A stretch of 64,000 bases of DNA from G051903925 sp051903925 (GTDB lineage: Bacteria > Pseudomonadota > Alphaproteobacteria > Zavarziniales > Zavarziniaceae), in NCBI RefSeq assembly GCF_051903925.1, contig NZ_CP173678.1:3906001-3970000 (forward strand), given 5' to 3'. How positions within the stretch are numbered: the first letter of the stretch is position 1; every line of letters begins with the position of its first letter. Both the position numbers and the translations under genes were made by a program. The notes beneath the pieces are model-generated. The model had not been told where the DNA came from and searched no databases. It saw only the letters and a program-made list of their open reading frames with translations. This document shows positions 44,575 through 53,547 of the stretch, in pieces.

Positions 44575-46632
44575 TCAGGGTCGTGACGTCGCCATCGCCC
44601 CGGTCAGCGTGACCGAAGCGGCGGCGCTGGCGTCGACATGCTCGAACCCGCGGACGACGACGGCGCTGCCGGGGGCCTGGTCCGGGGCAGACAGGTCGAT
44701 CACCGCCGTGCCGCGGACGACCAGCACGTCATCCCCCGGATAGCCCCCCGGCGACAGGCCGCCATCGATCAGCACGTCGCCGCCGTCGAACACGACGCGG
44801 TCATTGCCGCCGCCGGCCCGGATCACGTCGGCGCCGCCGGCACCGTCCAGCGTATCGGCGCCGTCGCCGCCGATCAGCGTGTTGCTGCCGGCGCTGCCCA
44901 GCGCGGTCAGCGGCGCCGGGCCGCCGGCATCGACATTCTCGAAGCCGCGCACCACGGCCCAGTCGCGGCTGGTCTGGTCGACCGCGCCCAGGTTGACGGG
45001 GACGTCCCCGCCATGGACCAGCGTGTCGCTGCCCGCACCGCCGTCGAGGGTCGGGATGACGCGCGGCATGGTCCCGCCGGCAAAGGGGGAGACGCTGGCG
45101 ATACGGTCGTCGCCATCCTCCCCCAGCATGGTGTCGGGTTCCGGCCCGATGGGCAGGATCGTATCGTTGCCGCCGCCGCCGCGCAGGATGTCCCGCGTCT
45201 GCGAGCCCAGGATCGTGTCGTTGCCGGCGCTTCCCACCACCGAAAGGAAGCCGACGGCCGAACTTCCGCCAAGGATGCCCAGCCATTCCAGGTCCAGCGT
45301 GGCGGGGCCCGCCATGACGAAGACGGCGTGGGATTGCGCGCCCGACAGGCGGATCGTCTCCAGCGCCTGGGCCTGGACGCCGCTCAGCACGACTCGGGCA
45401 CCGGGATCGACCTCCAGCGCCTCGATCCCGATCATGCGCACGGCGCGCATGTCGTGACTGCCCTCCAGCACCAGCGTGTCGTGCCCGCCGCCGCCGTCGA
45501 TGCTGGCGTCCAGGCTGCCGCCCACGATCCAGTCGGCGCCCGCCCCGCCCAGCAGGACGTCAGCACCGCCATTGCCGCGCAGCGTGTCGTCGCCCCCACC
45601 GCCATTGAGCGTGTCGCCGCCGCCGCCGCCGGTCAGGGCGTTGCCGCGGGAGGTGCCCAGAACGACCAGCGGACCGGCCAGGGCGCTGCCGTCCACGCTG
45701 GAAAAGCCGGCGACCCGCGTCTGGTCGCCGACACTCTGGTCCGCCAGGCCCAGGTTGAAGTGCGCCGCGAGCGGGTTGGCCCTGACCACCAGGACGTCCG
45801 CCGCCAGGTCGGGGCTGGCGGCCTGGCCGATGGCAAAGCCAGCGATCTCGGCCTCGGTCCCCTTGTAGGCGATCCGGTCGGCCCCGGCGCCGCCCACCAG
45901 CGTGTCGCGGCCGGAGGATCCGGTCAGGGTGTCGTTGCCCTCCCCACCCAGGATCACCAGGCGGTTGCCCGGGCTGGTCACGGCGCCGCCGTCGATCACG
46001 TCGACCTGGCCACCGCCCGCAACCGTGACGCTGCCGCCCAGCGCGCTGCCGACCAGGGCATCGGCCAGGACCAGCGTGTTCCGGCCGTCGCCCAGGTCGA
46101 TGCGCTCGATCCCGCGCACGCCGGCCAGCGCGACGGTCGACAGCGCGGCGCCCCCGACAAGGACCAGCCGGTCCGTGCCATCCCGGCCGTCCACCCGGTC
46201 GCCGGCATCCAGCGAGCCGTCCGCGAACAGAAAAAGATCGGCGCCGGCGCTGCCTTGCACCGTGTCGCTGCCGCCGTCGCTGCCGTCGAAGCCGACCGAC
46301 GCGCCCGGTGCGGTGACGGCGCCGGCCAGCACCACGTCCTTGCCGCTACTGCCGGTCACATTCACGCGCGCCTGCTCGGCGCTGGCCACCATCGCGGACG
46401 CGAGGTTGAGCGTGATGCCGCCCACCGCGAGCAGGATCTCCTCGATCCCCGTGACCCGGGCCAGCGCGCTCGCCGCGACCGTGCCGGCGGCGGTGAAGGC
46501 CAGGCCATCCTGCCCCGGCCCGCCGGCCACCACGTCCGTTGCCGCCAGGTCGACCGGCCGGAAATAGAAGACGTCCGTCAGCACGCCGCCCTGGAAGACG
46601 TCATGCCCTGCCGTGCCCTGGAAGACCGCCAT
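44575..46632 (-). CDS. RTX calcium-binding protein, N-terminal part
   Basis: 685 residues. Many RTX nonapeptides GGxGxDxLx are seen (GGGGGDTLNGGGGDDTL, GNGGADVLLGGAGAD, GGEGNDTLTGSSGRDTL, GGDGADTLDGAGGAD). These bind Ca2+ and form beta-rolls after secretion, usually by a type I system; none is encoded here. The last about ten residues (MATSRP) are frameshift-derived: restoring one base at the G4/C4 run joins this frame to the downstream part, giving a protein of about 884 residues spanning 43979-46632. Function otherwise unknown. Confidence 0.85.
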   Translation of the reverse strand: MAVFQGTAGHDVFQGGVLTDVFYFRPVDLAATDVVAGGPGQDGLAFTAAGTVAASALARVTGIEEILLAVGGITLNLASAMVASAEQARVNVTGSSGKDVVLAGAVTAPGASVGFDGSDGGSDTVQGSAGADLFLFADGSLDAGDRVDGRDGTDRLVLVGGAALSTVALAGVRGIERIDLGDGRNTLVLADALVGSALGGSVTVAGGGQVDVIDGGAVTSPGNRLVILGGEGNDTLTGSSGRDTLVGGAGADRIAYKGTEAEIAGFAIGQAASPDLAADVLVVRANPLAAHFNLGLADQSVGDQTRVAGFSSVDGSALAGPLVVLGTSRGNALTGGGGGDTLNGGGGDDTLRGNGGADVLLGGAGADWIVGGSLDASIDGGGGHDTLVLEGSHDMRAVRMIGIEALEVDPGARVVLSGVQAQALETIRLSGAQSHAVFVMAGPATLDLEWLGILGGSSAVGFLSVVGSAGNDTILGSQTRDILRGGGGNDTILPIGPEPDTMLGEDGDDRIASVSPFAGGTMPRVIPTLDGGAGSDTLVHGGDVPVNLGAVDQTSRDWAVVRGFENVDAGGPAPLTALGSAGSNTLIGGDGADTLDGAGGADVIRAGGGNDRVVFDGGDVLIDGGLSPGGYPGDDVLVVRGTAVIDLSAPDQAPGSAVVVRGFEHVDASAAASVTLTGAMATSRP

Positions 46633-46903
46633 CCGTCACCACCACTGGATGAGTTCGTGCCGCACCCTGCACGCCGCCGAACCCGGCTGTAAAGGTGGGG
46701 CGCACGGCGCGGGCGACCTGTATCCCGTTCTCAACACATTGCCACGGAACGCCCGGATGGACGGCGCGCGCAGAACCGATCCGCGACGGCCGGGTTCTGG
46801 TGGACCAGTCATTGCCATGGGCCGAGCCGGTGCGGGAGGATGCCACCCGGCACAAGCGGTGGCGTAGGCCTGCACGATCGACAAGCGGAAGGAAATCGCC
46901 CTG

Positions 46904-47815
46904 ATGTCACTGAAGAAGCGCCTGCTGGGCACGATGCTGGCGGCCGTCCTGTCGAGCGGGGCAGCCCAGGCGGACGTCGTCGTCGCCTCCAAGATCGACA
47001 CGGAAGGGGGCGTGCTGGGCAACATCATCCTCAGCGTGCTTGAGGCGGGCGGCGTCAAGACCACCAACCGCATCCAGCTGGGTGCCACCCCGGTCGTGCG
47101 CCAGGCGATCACGGCAGGCGAGATCGACATCTATCCCGAGTACACCGGCAACGCCGCCTTCTTCTTCGAGAAGGCGGACGACCCCGCGTGGAAGGACGCA
47201 GGCCAGGGCTACGCGCTGGCCAAGACGCTCGACTACGACGCCAACAAGATCGTGTGGCTGACGCCGGCGCCCGCCAACAACACCTGGGCCATCGCCCTGC
47301 GCAAGGACGTGGCGGAGCCGGCCAGGCTGGCCACGCTCAGCGACTTCGGCGCCTATGTCTCCGGCGGGGGCGAGGTGGTGCTCGCCGCTTCGGCCGAGTT
47401 CGTGAATTCGCCGGGCGCCCTGCCCGCCTTCCAGTCGACCTATGGCTTCACGCTGAAGCCGGCGCAACTCATCACCCTGTCGGGCGGCGACACGGCGGCC
47501 ACAATCGCCGCCGCCGCCAATCGAACCAGCAATGCCAATGCGGCCATGGTCTATGGCACCGATGGCGGTATCGCCCCGTCGGGCCTTGTCGTGCTGCAGG
47601 ACGACAAGGGTGTGCAGCCGGTCTATGCCCCCGCTCCGATCATCCGCGAGGCGGTACTGAAGCAGCACCCGGAGATCGAGGGCCTGCTGAAGCCGGTGTT
47701 CGAGAAGCTGGACCTGGTCACGCTGCAGGAGCTGAACGGCCGCGTGCAGGTCGGGGGCGAGGCGTCCAAGGCCGTGGCCGACGACTTCCTCAAGACGCAC
47801 GGCTTCCTGAAATAG
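46904..47815 (+). CDS. glycine-betaine/osmolyte ABC substrate-binding protein (OsmF-like)
   Basis: 303 residues with a signal peptide (MSLKKRLLGTMLAAVLSSGAAQA, cleavage about 23). The mature start VVVASKIDTEGGVLGNIIL and the core EIDIYPEYTGNAAFFF are typical of OsmF/YehZ-type QAT binding proteins, which bind betaine-like compounds and often have low affinity. It leads the four-gene set binding protein-permease-ATPase-permease, matching yehZYXW order. A 270-bp gap upstream contains no other gene. Confidence 0.9.
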   Translation: MSLKKRLLGTMLAAVLSSGAAQADVVVASKIDTEGGVLGNIILSVLEAGGVKTTNRIQLGATPVVRQAITAGEIDIYPEYTGNAAFFFEKADDPAWKDAGQGYALAKTLDYDANKIVWLTPAPANNTWAIALRKDVAEPARLATLSDFGAYVSGGGEVVLAASAEFVNSPGALPAFQSTYGFTLKPAQLITLSGGDTAATIAAAANRTSNANAAMVYGTDGGIAPSGLVVLQDDKGVQPVYAPAPIIREAVLKQHPEIEGLLKPVFEKLDLVTLQELNGRVQVGGEASKAVADDFLKTHGFLK

Positions 47816-47841
47816 GCGGACCCGGCCCCGGCCAGCCGGCC

Positions 47842-49026
47842 ATGGCGGGTTCCGCGACGGCCTGGCCGGCCGCGCTGCGGCTGGACAAGGTGGGCGTGGT
47901 CATCGCCGCCATCGCCGCCACGGGCCTTGTCCTGCCGTTGGCGACGCTGCGCGCCAATCGCATCGTCGCGGGCGAGCCACGCGCCCTCCTCGATGCCCTG
48001 CCGCCGCTTCAGGGCGGCATGCTGCTGGCGATCCTGGTCGCGGCCAGCCTCGTGGCGCTCCTGCGTACGCCCGCCCTGGTGCGCCTGGGCGCCAGCCTGG
48101 CGGCTTTGGCGGCACTGGCCCTGCTGATCGGCCAGGCCGCGATGTTCCTCACGCCGCCCGGCAACAGCTTCGCCAGGGTCTCCCCCGCCGCGGGCTTCTG
48201 GGTGCTCGCCTTCGCCTTCGCCCTGCTCAGCGCCGACGCACTGACCCGCCTGGCGCCAGGCCCCCTGGCACGGGTCGGCGTCCTGGCGCTGGTCGCGGCC
48301 CTGGCGGCCCTGCTGCTGGCATCCGGGGCGTGGGACGGCCTGTCGGTGATGAAGGAATACGCGGTGCGCGCCGACCGCTTCTGGGCCGAGGCGCTGGCCC
48401 ATGTCGTGCTGGCGCTGGGGTCGCTGGCGGCGTCCACGCTGCTGGGCGTGCCGCTGGGCATCCTGTGCCATCGCCGCGCCACCCTGCGTGCGGCCGTGCT
48501 GAACGTCCTGAACGTGGTCCAGACGATCCCCTCCATCGCGCTGTTCGGCGTCCTGATGGCGCCGCTGGCCTGGATCGCGGCCAATGTGCCCGGTGCCGCC
48601 GACCTGGGCGTGCGGGGCATCGGCATGGCGCCGGCCTTCGTCGCGCTGGTGCTCTATTCGCTGCTGCCGGTCGTCGCCAACACGGTGATCGGCCTGGCCC
48701 AGGTACCGGCCGCGGCCAACGATGCGGCGCGTGGCGTCGGCATGACCGGGGGCCAGCGCCTGCGCCAGGTGGAACTGCCGCTGGCCCTGCCCGTCATCCT
48801 GACCGGGATCCGCATCGTCCTGGTCCAGAACATCGGCCTGGCGACCGTCGCCGCGCTGATCGGCGGCGGCGGCTTCGGCGTCTTCGTGTTCCAGGGGGTG
48901 GGCCAGACGGCGCTGGACCTGGTCCTGCTGGGCGCCGCCCCCACCGTCGCCCTGGCCTTTGCCGCGGCGGTCCTGCTGGACAGCGCTGTCGCCTGGTCTG
49001 CCCGCCACAAGGGATCCGCCGCATGA
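47842..49026 (+). CDS. osmolyte ABC permease with extra N-terminal helices (YehY-like)
   Basis: 394 residues from ATG 47842. About four N-terminal hydrophobic helices (AAIAATGLVLPLATL, GMLLAILVAASLVALL and others) precede the permease domain proper from about 185, with the coupling loop AARGVGMTGGQRLRQVELPLA. This extended form is typical of YehY. The ATPase gene starts in an ATGA overlap. Confidence 0.9.
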   Translation: MAGSATAWPAALRLDKVGVVIAAIAATGLVLPLATLRANRIVAGEPRALLDALPPLQGGMLLAILVAASLVALLRTPALVRLGASLAALAALALLIGQAAMFLTPPGNSFARVSPAAGFWVLAFAFALLSADALTRLAPGPLARVGVLALVAALAALLLASGAWDGLSVMKEYAVRADRFWAEALAHVVLALGSLAASTLLGVPLGILCHRRATLRAAVLNVLNVVQTIPSIALFGVLMAPLAWIAANVPGAADLGVRGIGMAPAFVALVLYSLLPVVANTVIGLAQVPAAANDAARGVGMTGGQRLRQVELPLALPVILTGIRIVLVQNIGLATVAALIGGGGFGVFVFQGVGQTALDLVLLGAAPTVALAFAAAVLLDSAVAWSARHKGSAA

Positions 49027-49961
49027 TCGAGATCGACCGCGTCACCCGCCGGTTCGGCGACAGCGTCGCCGTCGACGCCGTCTCGCTGGCCGTGCCGGCC
49101 GGCACCATCGTCGTGGTCGTCGGGACTTCCGGCTCCGGCAAGACGACGCTGCTGCGCATGATCAATCGCCTGGTGGAGCCGACCAGCGGCACGATCCGCA
49201 TCGACGGGCAGGACCATCGCGCCCTGCCCGCCCACGAACTGCGCCGCCGCATCGGCTATGTGATCCAGGGCCATGGCCTGTTCCCCCACCGCACGGTCGC
49301 CCAGAACATCGCGACCGTGCCCACGCTGCTGGGCTGGAGCAGCGCCCGCATCGCCGCCCGGGTCAACGAACTGCTGGCCCTGTTCCAGCTGGACCCGGCG
49401 GTGTTCGCCGGCCGCTATCCAAGCGAACTGTCCGGCGGACAGCAGCAGCGCGTGGGCGTTGCCCGCGCCCTGGCGGCGGAACCCGCCGTCCTGCTGATGG
49501 ACGAGCCCTTCGGCGCGCTGGACCCGCTGATCCGGGCCCGGGCGCAGGACGACCTGCTGGCCATCCAGCGCCGCTTCGGCACCACGATCCTGCTGGTCAC
49601 CCACGACATGGACGAGGCGATCCACCTGGGCGACCGCATCGCCGTGATGGACGGCGGCCGGCTGATCCAGGACGCGCCGCCGGCGGAACTGCTGGCCCGG
49701 CCCGCAAGCCCGTTCGTGGAGGCGCTGGTCGGCGCCGGCGATCGCCCCTTCCGCCTGCTGGCGCTCGACACCGTCGACCGCCTGGTCGAGCCGGGCGGCG
49801 CCGATGGGGAACCCCTGGCCGTGGGCAGCAGCCGGCGCGATGCCCTGGCCGCCCTGCTCTGGTCCGGGCGCCGCGCCTTGCCCGTGGCCGGCGCAGACGG
49901 AACGGCCGTCGGCCGCGTCACGCTCGACAGCCTGGTGCGGCACGCGGTCCGCCCGGCATGA
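49023..49961 (+). CDS. osmolyte ABC ATP-binding protein (OsmV/YehX-like)
   Basis: 312 residues. Walker A GTSGSGKTT, signature LSGGQQQRVGVARAL, Walker B VLLMDEPFGALDP, then the switch THDMDEAIHLGD. A C-terminal about 70-residue extension may be a degenerate CBS-like region (LLALDTVDRLVEPGG... VTLDSLVRHAV), as in ProV/OpuA-type ATPases. ATGA overlaps on both sides couple it to the two permeases. Confidence 0.92.
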   Translation: MIEIDRVTRRFGDSVAVDAVSLAVPAGTIVVVVGTSGSGKTTLLRMINRLVEPTSGTIRIDGQDHRALPAHELRRRIGYVIQGHGLFPHRTVAQNIATVPTLLGWSSARIAARVNELLALFQLDPAVFAGRYPSELSGGQQQRVGVARALAAEPAVLLMDEPFGALDPLIRARAQDDLLAIQRRFGTTILLVTHDMDEAIHLGDRIAVMDGGRLIQDAPPAELLARPASPFVEALVGAGDRPFRLLALDTVDRLVEPGGADGEPLAVGSSRRDALAALLWSGRRALPVAGADGTAVGRVTLDSLVRHAVRPA

Positions 49962-50707
49962 GCCGGGCCTGGCCGCTCCTGGCGCGGGGGACGCTGCTCG
50001 CGCTGCTGGTGGCGCTGGTGCTCGAGCCCGCCTGGTTCGAGCCGCTGTTCCGCCCGCTGACGCGGAACGGTGCACCCGCCATCTATGACCAGGGCAGCCT
50101 GCTGGCCCTGACCCTGCACCATGTCCAGATCGTCGCCCTGGCCTGCCTGGCCGCGTCCGCCGTGGCGATTGTCCTGGCGATCCTGGTCACGCGGCCGATC
50201 GGGGCGGAGTTCCTGCCCCTGTCGCGCGCCGTCGTGAACATCGGCCAGACCTTTCCCCCCGTCGCCGTGCTGGCCCTGGCGGTCCCGGCCCTGGGCTTTG
50301 GCGACCGGCCGACCCTGGTGGCGCTGTTCCTCTATGGCCTGCTGCCGATCTTCGAGAACACGCTGGCCGGCCTGACCACGCTGCCGCCGGCGGTCGTCGA
50401 CGCGGCGCGCGGCGTCGGCATGACGCCCGTCCAGCGCCTTCTGCGGGTCGAACTGCCACTGGCTGCCCCGGTGATCCTGGCCGGGATCCGCCTGTCGGTC
50501 GTGATCAGCCTGGGCACCGCGACCATCGGCTCGACCGTCGCCGCCGCCACCTTGGGAGAGGTGATAATTGCCGGCCTGACCTCCAGCAACCTGGCCTTCG
50601 TCGTGCAGGGCGGGGTGATCGTCGGGCTCCTGGCGGTGCTCCTCCACGATGGCCTGGCCGCGGCCGAGCGCGCCCTGGCCCGGCGCGCGGGGATCCGGCC
50701 GGCCTGA
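49958..50707 (+). CDS. osmolyte ABC permease (YehW-like)
   Basis: 249 residues, about six hydrophobic helices. The permease core NIGQTFPPVAVLALAVPALG and the coupling loop AARGVGMTPVQRLLRVELPLA parallel those of the first permease, so the transporter uses a heterodimeric channel. The ATG overlaps the ATPase stop. It ends 3 bp before the PpsR-like site of the bchI promoter region, so the photosynthesis cluster begins right after it. Confidence 0.92.
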   Translation: MSRAWPLLARGTLLALLVALVLEPAWFEPLFRPLTRNGAPAIYDQGSLLALTLHHVQIVALACLAASAVAIVLAILVTRPIGAEFLPLSRAVVNIGQTFPPVAVLALAVPALGFGDRPTLVALFLYGLLPIFENTLAGLTTLPPAVVDAARGVGMTPVQRLLRVELPLAAPVILAGIRLSVVISLGTATIGSTVAAATLGEVIIAGLTSSNLAFVVQGGVIVGLLAVLLHDGLAAAERALARRAGIRPA

Positions 50708-50710
50708 GAG

Positions 50711-50728
50711 TGTCTAAGAGACTGTACA
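50711..50728. promoter_or_regulatory. PpsR/CrtJ-type operator upstream of bchI
   Basis: TGTCTAAGAGACTGTACA fits TGT-N12-ACA, the palindrome bound by the PpsR/CrtJ repressor of photosynthesis genes. An overlapping weaker copy, TGT-N12-ACG, begins at 50723. It lies 54 bp upstream of the bchI start. No convincing sigma-70 -10 box is seen. Confidence 0.65.
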
Positions 50729-50782
50729 TCTTGCTTTACGTCATGTTTCATTGACACCTGGATTCCTACTGGAGGGGACGCG

Positions 50783-51799
50783 ATGGGCCGGGCGTTTCCG
50801 TTCGCCGCGCTGGTCGGGCAGGACGAGATGAAGCTGGCCCTGCTGATCGCCGCGGTCGATCGCGGGGTGGGCGGGGTCATGGTCCTGGGCGACCGCGGAA
50901 CCGCGAAGTCGACCGCCGCGCGCGCCCTGGCCGCCCTGCTGCCGCCGATGCGGGTCGTGGCCGGTTGCCGCTACAATTGCGATCCCGCACAGCCGGCAGC
51001 CTCCTGCCCCTGTGGCTGCGCCGCGGGCGCGGCGCTCGGGACCGATGCCGCCGTGCCCTTTGTCGACCTGCCGCTGAGTGCGACGGAGGATCGCGTGGTG
51101 GGCGCCCTGGACCTGGAGCGTGCCCTGACGCGGGGCGAACGCGCGTTCGAGCCCGGCCTGCTGGCCCGCGCCCATCGCGGCTTCCTCTATATCGACGAGG
51201 TGAACCTGCTCGAGGATCACCTCGTCGACCTGCTGCTGGACGTGGCGACCACGGGCGAGAACATCGTGGAGCGCGAAGGCCTCAGCGTCCGCCACCCGGC
51301 GCGCTTCATCCTGGTTGGCAGCGGCAATCCGGAGGAGGGCGAACTGCGGCCCCAGCTGCTCGACCGCTTCGGCCTGTCGGTGGAGGTCCGCACGCCCGAG
51401 TCGCTGGCCGACCGGGTGGAGATCCTGCGCCGCTGCGATGCCTTCGAGCGCGAGCCCGCCGCCTTTGCCGCAGCCTGGGCGGACGAGGAAGCGGCGATCC
51501 GCGACCGCATTGCCGCCGCCCAGCAGCGGCGCGAAGGGGTCGAGGTGCGCACCGGCGCGCTGGAGATGATGGCCCGGCTGTGCGGCACGCTTGGCGTCCA
51601 CGGCCTGCGCGGGGAGCTGACCCTGATGCGTGCCTCGCGCGCGGCGGCCGCCCTGGCCGGCGATCCGACGGTGGAGGCGCGCCACATCCGCCAGGTGGCG
51701 GCGCTGGCCCTGCGCCATCGCATGCGGCGCAACCCGCTGGACGAAAGCGGCTCCGGCATCCGCATTGAGCGCGCCATGGGCGAGGCCTTGGCCGCATGA
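50783..51799 (+). CDS. bchI: magnesium chelatase ATPase subunit I
   Basis: 338 residues. AAA+ motor of Mg-chelatase, which with BchD and BchH inserts Mg2+ into protoporphyrin IX at the first committed step of bacteriochlorophyll synthesis. Opening FPFAALVGQDEMKLALLIAA, Walker A GDRGTAKST (36-44), Walker B FLYIDEVNLLEDH and the BchI-specific cysteine segment CRYNCDP are all present. The ribosome site GGAGGGG is at 50771-50777. It overlaps bchD by 4 bp (ATGA). Confidence 0.97.
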   Translation: MGRAFPFAALVGQDEMKLALLIAAVDRGVGGVMVLGDRGTAKSTAARALAALLPPMRVVAGCRYNCDPAQPAASCPCGCAAGAALGTDAAVPFVDLPLSATEDRVVGALDLERALTRGERAFEPGLLARAHRGFLYIDEVNLLEDHLVDLLLDVATTGENIVEREGLSVRHPARFILVGSGNPEEGELRPQLLDRFGLSVEVRTPESLADRVEILRRCDAFEREPAAFAAAWADEEAAIRDRIAAAQQRREGVEVRTGALEMMARLCGTLGVHGLRGELTLMRASRAAAALAGDPTVEARHIRQVAALALRHRMRRNPLDESGSGIRIERAMGEALAA

Positions 51800-53547
51800 G
51801 TCCGTCCGCCCCCGCCCCCCGTCCGGCGGCGGCGGACGGCGCCGGCGGCGATGCCTGGACGACGGCGCTTCAGGCCGCGCGCCTGCTGGCGCTCGACCCC
51901 GTGGGCCTGGGCGGGGCCGTGCTGCGCTGCCCCGCCGGAGCCGTCCGTGACGCCTGGCTGGACGCGCTGAAGGCCGCCCTGCCGCCGGACACGCCCTGGC
52001 GTCGCATCCCCGCGGGCATTGCCGACGACCGCCTGCTGGGCGGGGTCGACCTCCAGGCGACGCTGGCGCTTGGCGCGCCCCAGGCGCAGCGGGGGCTGCT
52101 GGCGGAGGCTGATGGCGGCGTCGTCATCCTGCCCATGGCCGAGCGCGCGGGCAGCGCCCTGGCCGCCCGCCTGGCCCATGTCCTGGACCGCCGGGACGTG
52201 GCGCTGGAGCGCGAGGGCCTGGCCTTGCGCCTGCCCGCGCGCCTGTGCCTGATCGCCCTGGACGAGGGGCTGGACGACAGCGACCCGCCGCTGGCGCCGG
52301 CCCTCGCCGAGCGCCTGGCGCTTCACCTCGACCTGCGCGCCATCGCTGCCGCCGACCTGGTTCCCGCTTATGACCAGGCGCCGACCCCGGGGGCAGCAGT
52401 CGACGAAGAGCAGCTGCTGCACGGGCTGGTCGCCACGGCCGCCCTGTTCGGCATCCATTCGGCACGCGCGCCGCTCCTGGCGCTGCGGGCCGCACGGGCC
52501 GCCGCCCGCCTGGCTGGCCGTCCCGCGGTGGCCGACGCCGATGCGGCGCTGGCCGTGCGGCTGGTCCTGGCGCCGCGCGCCCTGACCCTGCCCGCGGCCG
52601 AGGAATCAGCCGCCCCGGCCGAGGTCCCGCCGCCCCCCGACCAGACCGGCGAGACGGAGGCCAGTCCGTCCGGCGCACCACTGGAGGACGTGCTGTGCGC
52701 GGCCGCCCGCACCGCCCTGCCGGCCGACCTCCTGGCGGCGCTGCAGGCTGGCCGGCCGGTACGCGGCATGCGCCCGCCCCAGGACGGCAGCGGCAGCCAC
52801 GCGGCATCGCTGCGCCGCGGTCGCCCAGCCGGCGTGCGTCCCGGACGGCTGCGCGCGGGCGCGCGGCTGTCGCTGTCCGACACGCTGCGCGCCGCGGCCC
52901 CCTGGCAGGCCCAGCGCCGCGCCGGCCCTGCCTCCCCCGCCATCGTCCTGCGGCCCGACGACATCCGCCTGCGCCGCTTCGTCCAGCGCCGCGCATCCAG
53001 CATCGTCTTCTGCGTCGATGCGTCCGGCTCGGCCGCCTTCGACCGCCTGGCGGAGGCCAAGGGCGCGGTCGAACTGCTCCTGGCGGAAGCCTATGCGCGC
53101 CGGACCTTTGCCGCGCTGGTCGTGTTTCGCGGACAGCAGGCGGCGACGGTCCTGCCGCCCACGCGCTCGCTGTCGCGCGCCCGCGCCCTGCTCGGCGACC
53201 AGGCCGGCGGCGGCGGCACCCCGCTGGCGGCGGGGGTGGAGGCGGCGGCCGGGCTGGCCCTGGCCGAGCGTGCGCGCGGCCGCACGCCGCTTCTGGTCGT
53301 CCTGACCGACGGCCGCGCCAATGTCGGGCTCAAGGGGCCCGCCCCCCGGGCCCAGGCCATGGCGGAGGTGGAGGCCGCCGCACGCCAGGCAGCGGCCCAC
53401 GACCTGCCCGCCATCGTGGTTGACACCGCGTCCCGGCCGCGGGGAGAGGGGGCCGCCCTGGCCGGCTGGCTGGCGGCGCGCTACGTCGCCCTGCCGCGGC
53501 TGGAGGCGACGGCGGTACGCGATGCCGTGCGCCATGCCATTGCCTGA
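51796..53547 (+). CDS. bchD: magnesium chelatase subunit D
   Basis: 583 residues. An N-terminal AAA-like domain without a proper Walker A, an acidic/proline-rich linker (AAPAEVPPPPDQTGETEASP, about 272-291), and a C-terminal von Willebrand A domain with MIDAS motif DASGS (408-412) and LTDGRANVG. BchD bridges the BchI ring and BchH. It is translationally coupled to bchI (ATGA) and to bchO (TGATG). Confidence 0.96.
   Translation: MSPSAPAPRPAAADGAGGDAWTTALQAARLLALDPVGLGGAVLRCPAGAVRDAWLDALKAALPPDTPWRRIPAGIADDRLLGGVDLQATLALGAPQAQRGLLAEADGGVVILPMAERAGSALAARLAHVLDRRDVALEREGLALRLPARLCLIALDEGLDDSDPPLAPALAERLALHLDLRAIAAADLVPAYDQAPTPGAAVDEEQLLHGLVATAALFGIHSARAPLLALRAARAAARLAGRPAVADADAALAVRLVLAPRALTLPAAEESAAPAEVPPPPDQTGETEASPSGAPLEDVLCAAARTALPADLLAALQAGRPVRGMRPPQDGSGSHAASLRRGRPAGVRPGRLRAGARLSLSDTLRAAAPWQAQRRAGPASPAIVLRPDDIRLRRFVQRRASSIVFCVDASGSAAFDRLAEAKGAVELLLAEAYARRTFAALVVFRGQQAATVLPPTRSLSRARALLGDQAGGGGTPLAAGVEAAAGLALAERARGRTPLLVVLTDGRANVGLKGPAPRAQAMAEVEAAARQAAAHDLPAIVVDTASRPRGEGAALAGWLAARYVALPRLEATAVRDAVRHAIA

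Noticed and set aside
44804..46567. Regularly repeated short motifs that could be mistaken for a CRISPR or tandem repeat array
   Set aside because: They are RTX nonapeptide codons with variable spacing and coding sense on the minus strand; there are no constant repeats with unique spacers.
44638..46692. A plus-strand open frame of nearly 700 codons opposite the RTX gene
   Set aside because: It mirrors the RTX repeats antisense; the repetitive composition explains the lack of stops.
50744..50756. TGT-N7-ACA near bchI as an additional PpsR site, and its TTGACA as a -35 box
   Set aside because: The spacing is wrong for PpsR (7, not 12), and no -10 sequence lies 16-18 bp downstream of TTGACA.
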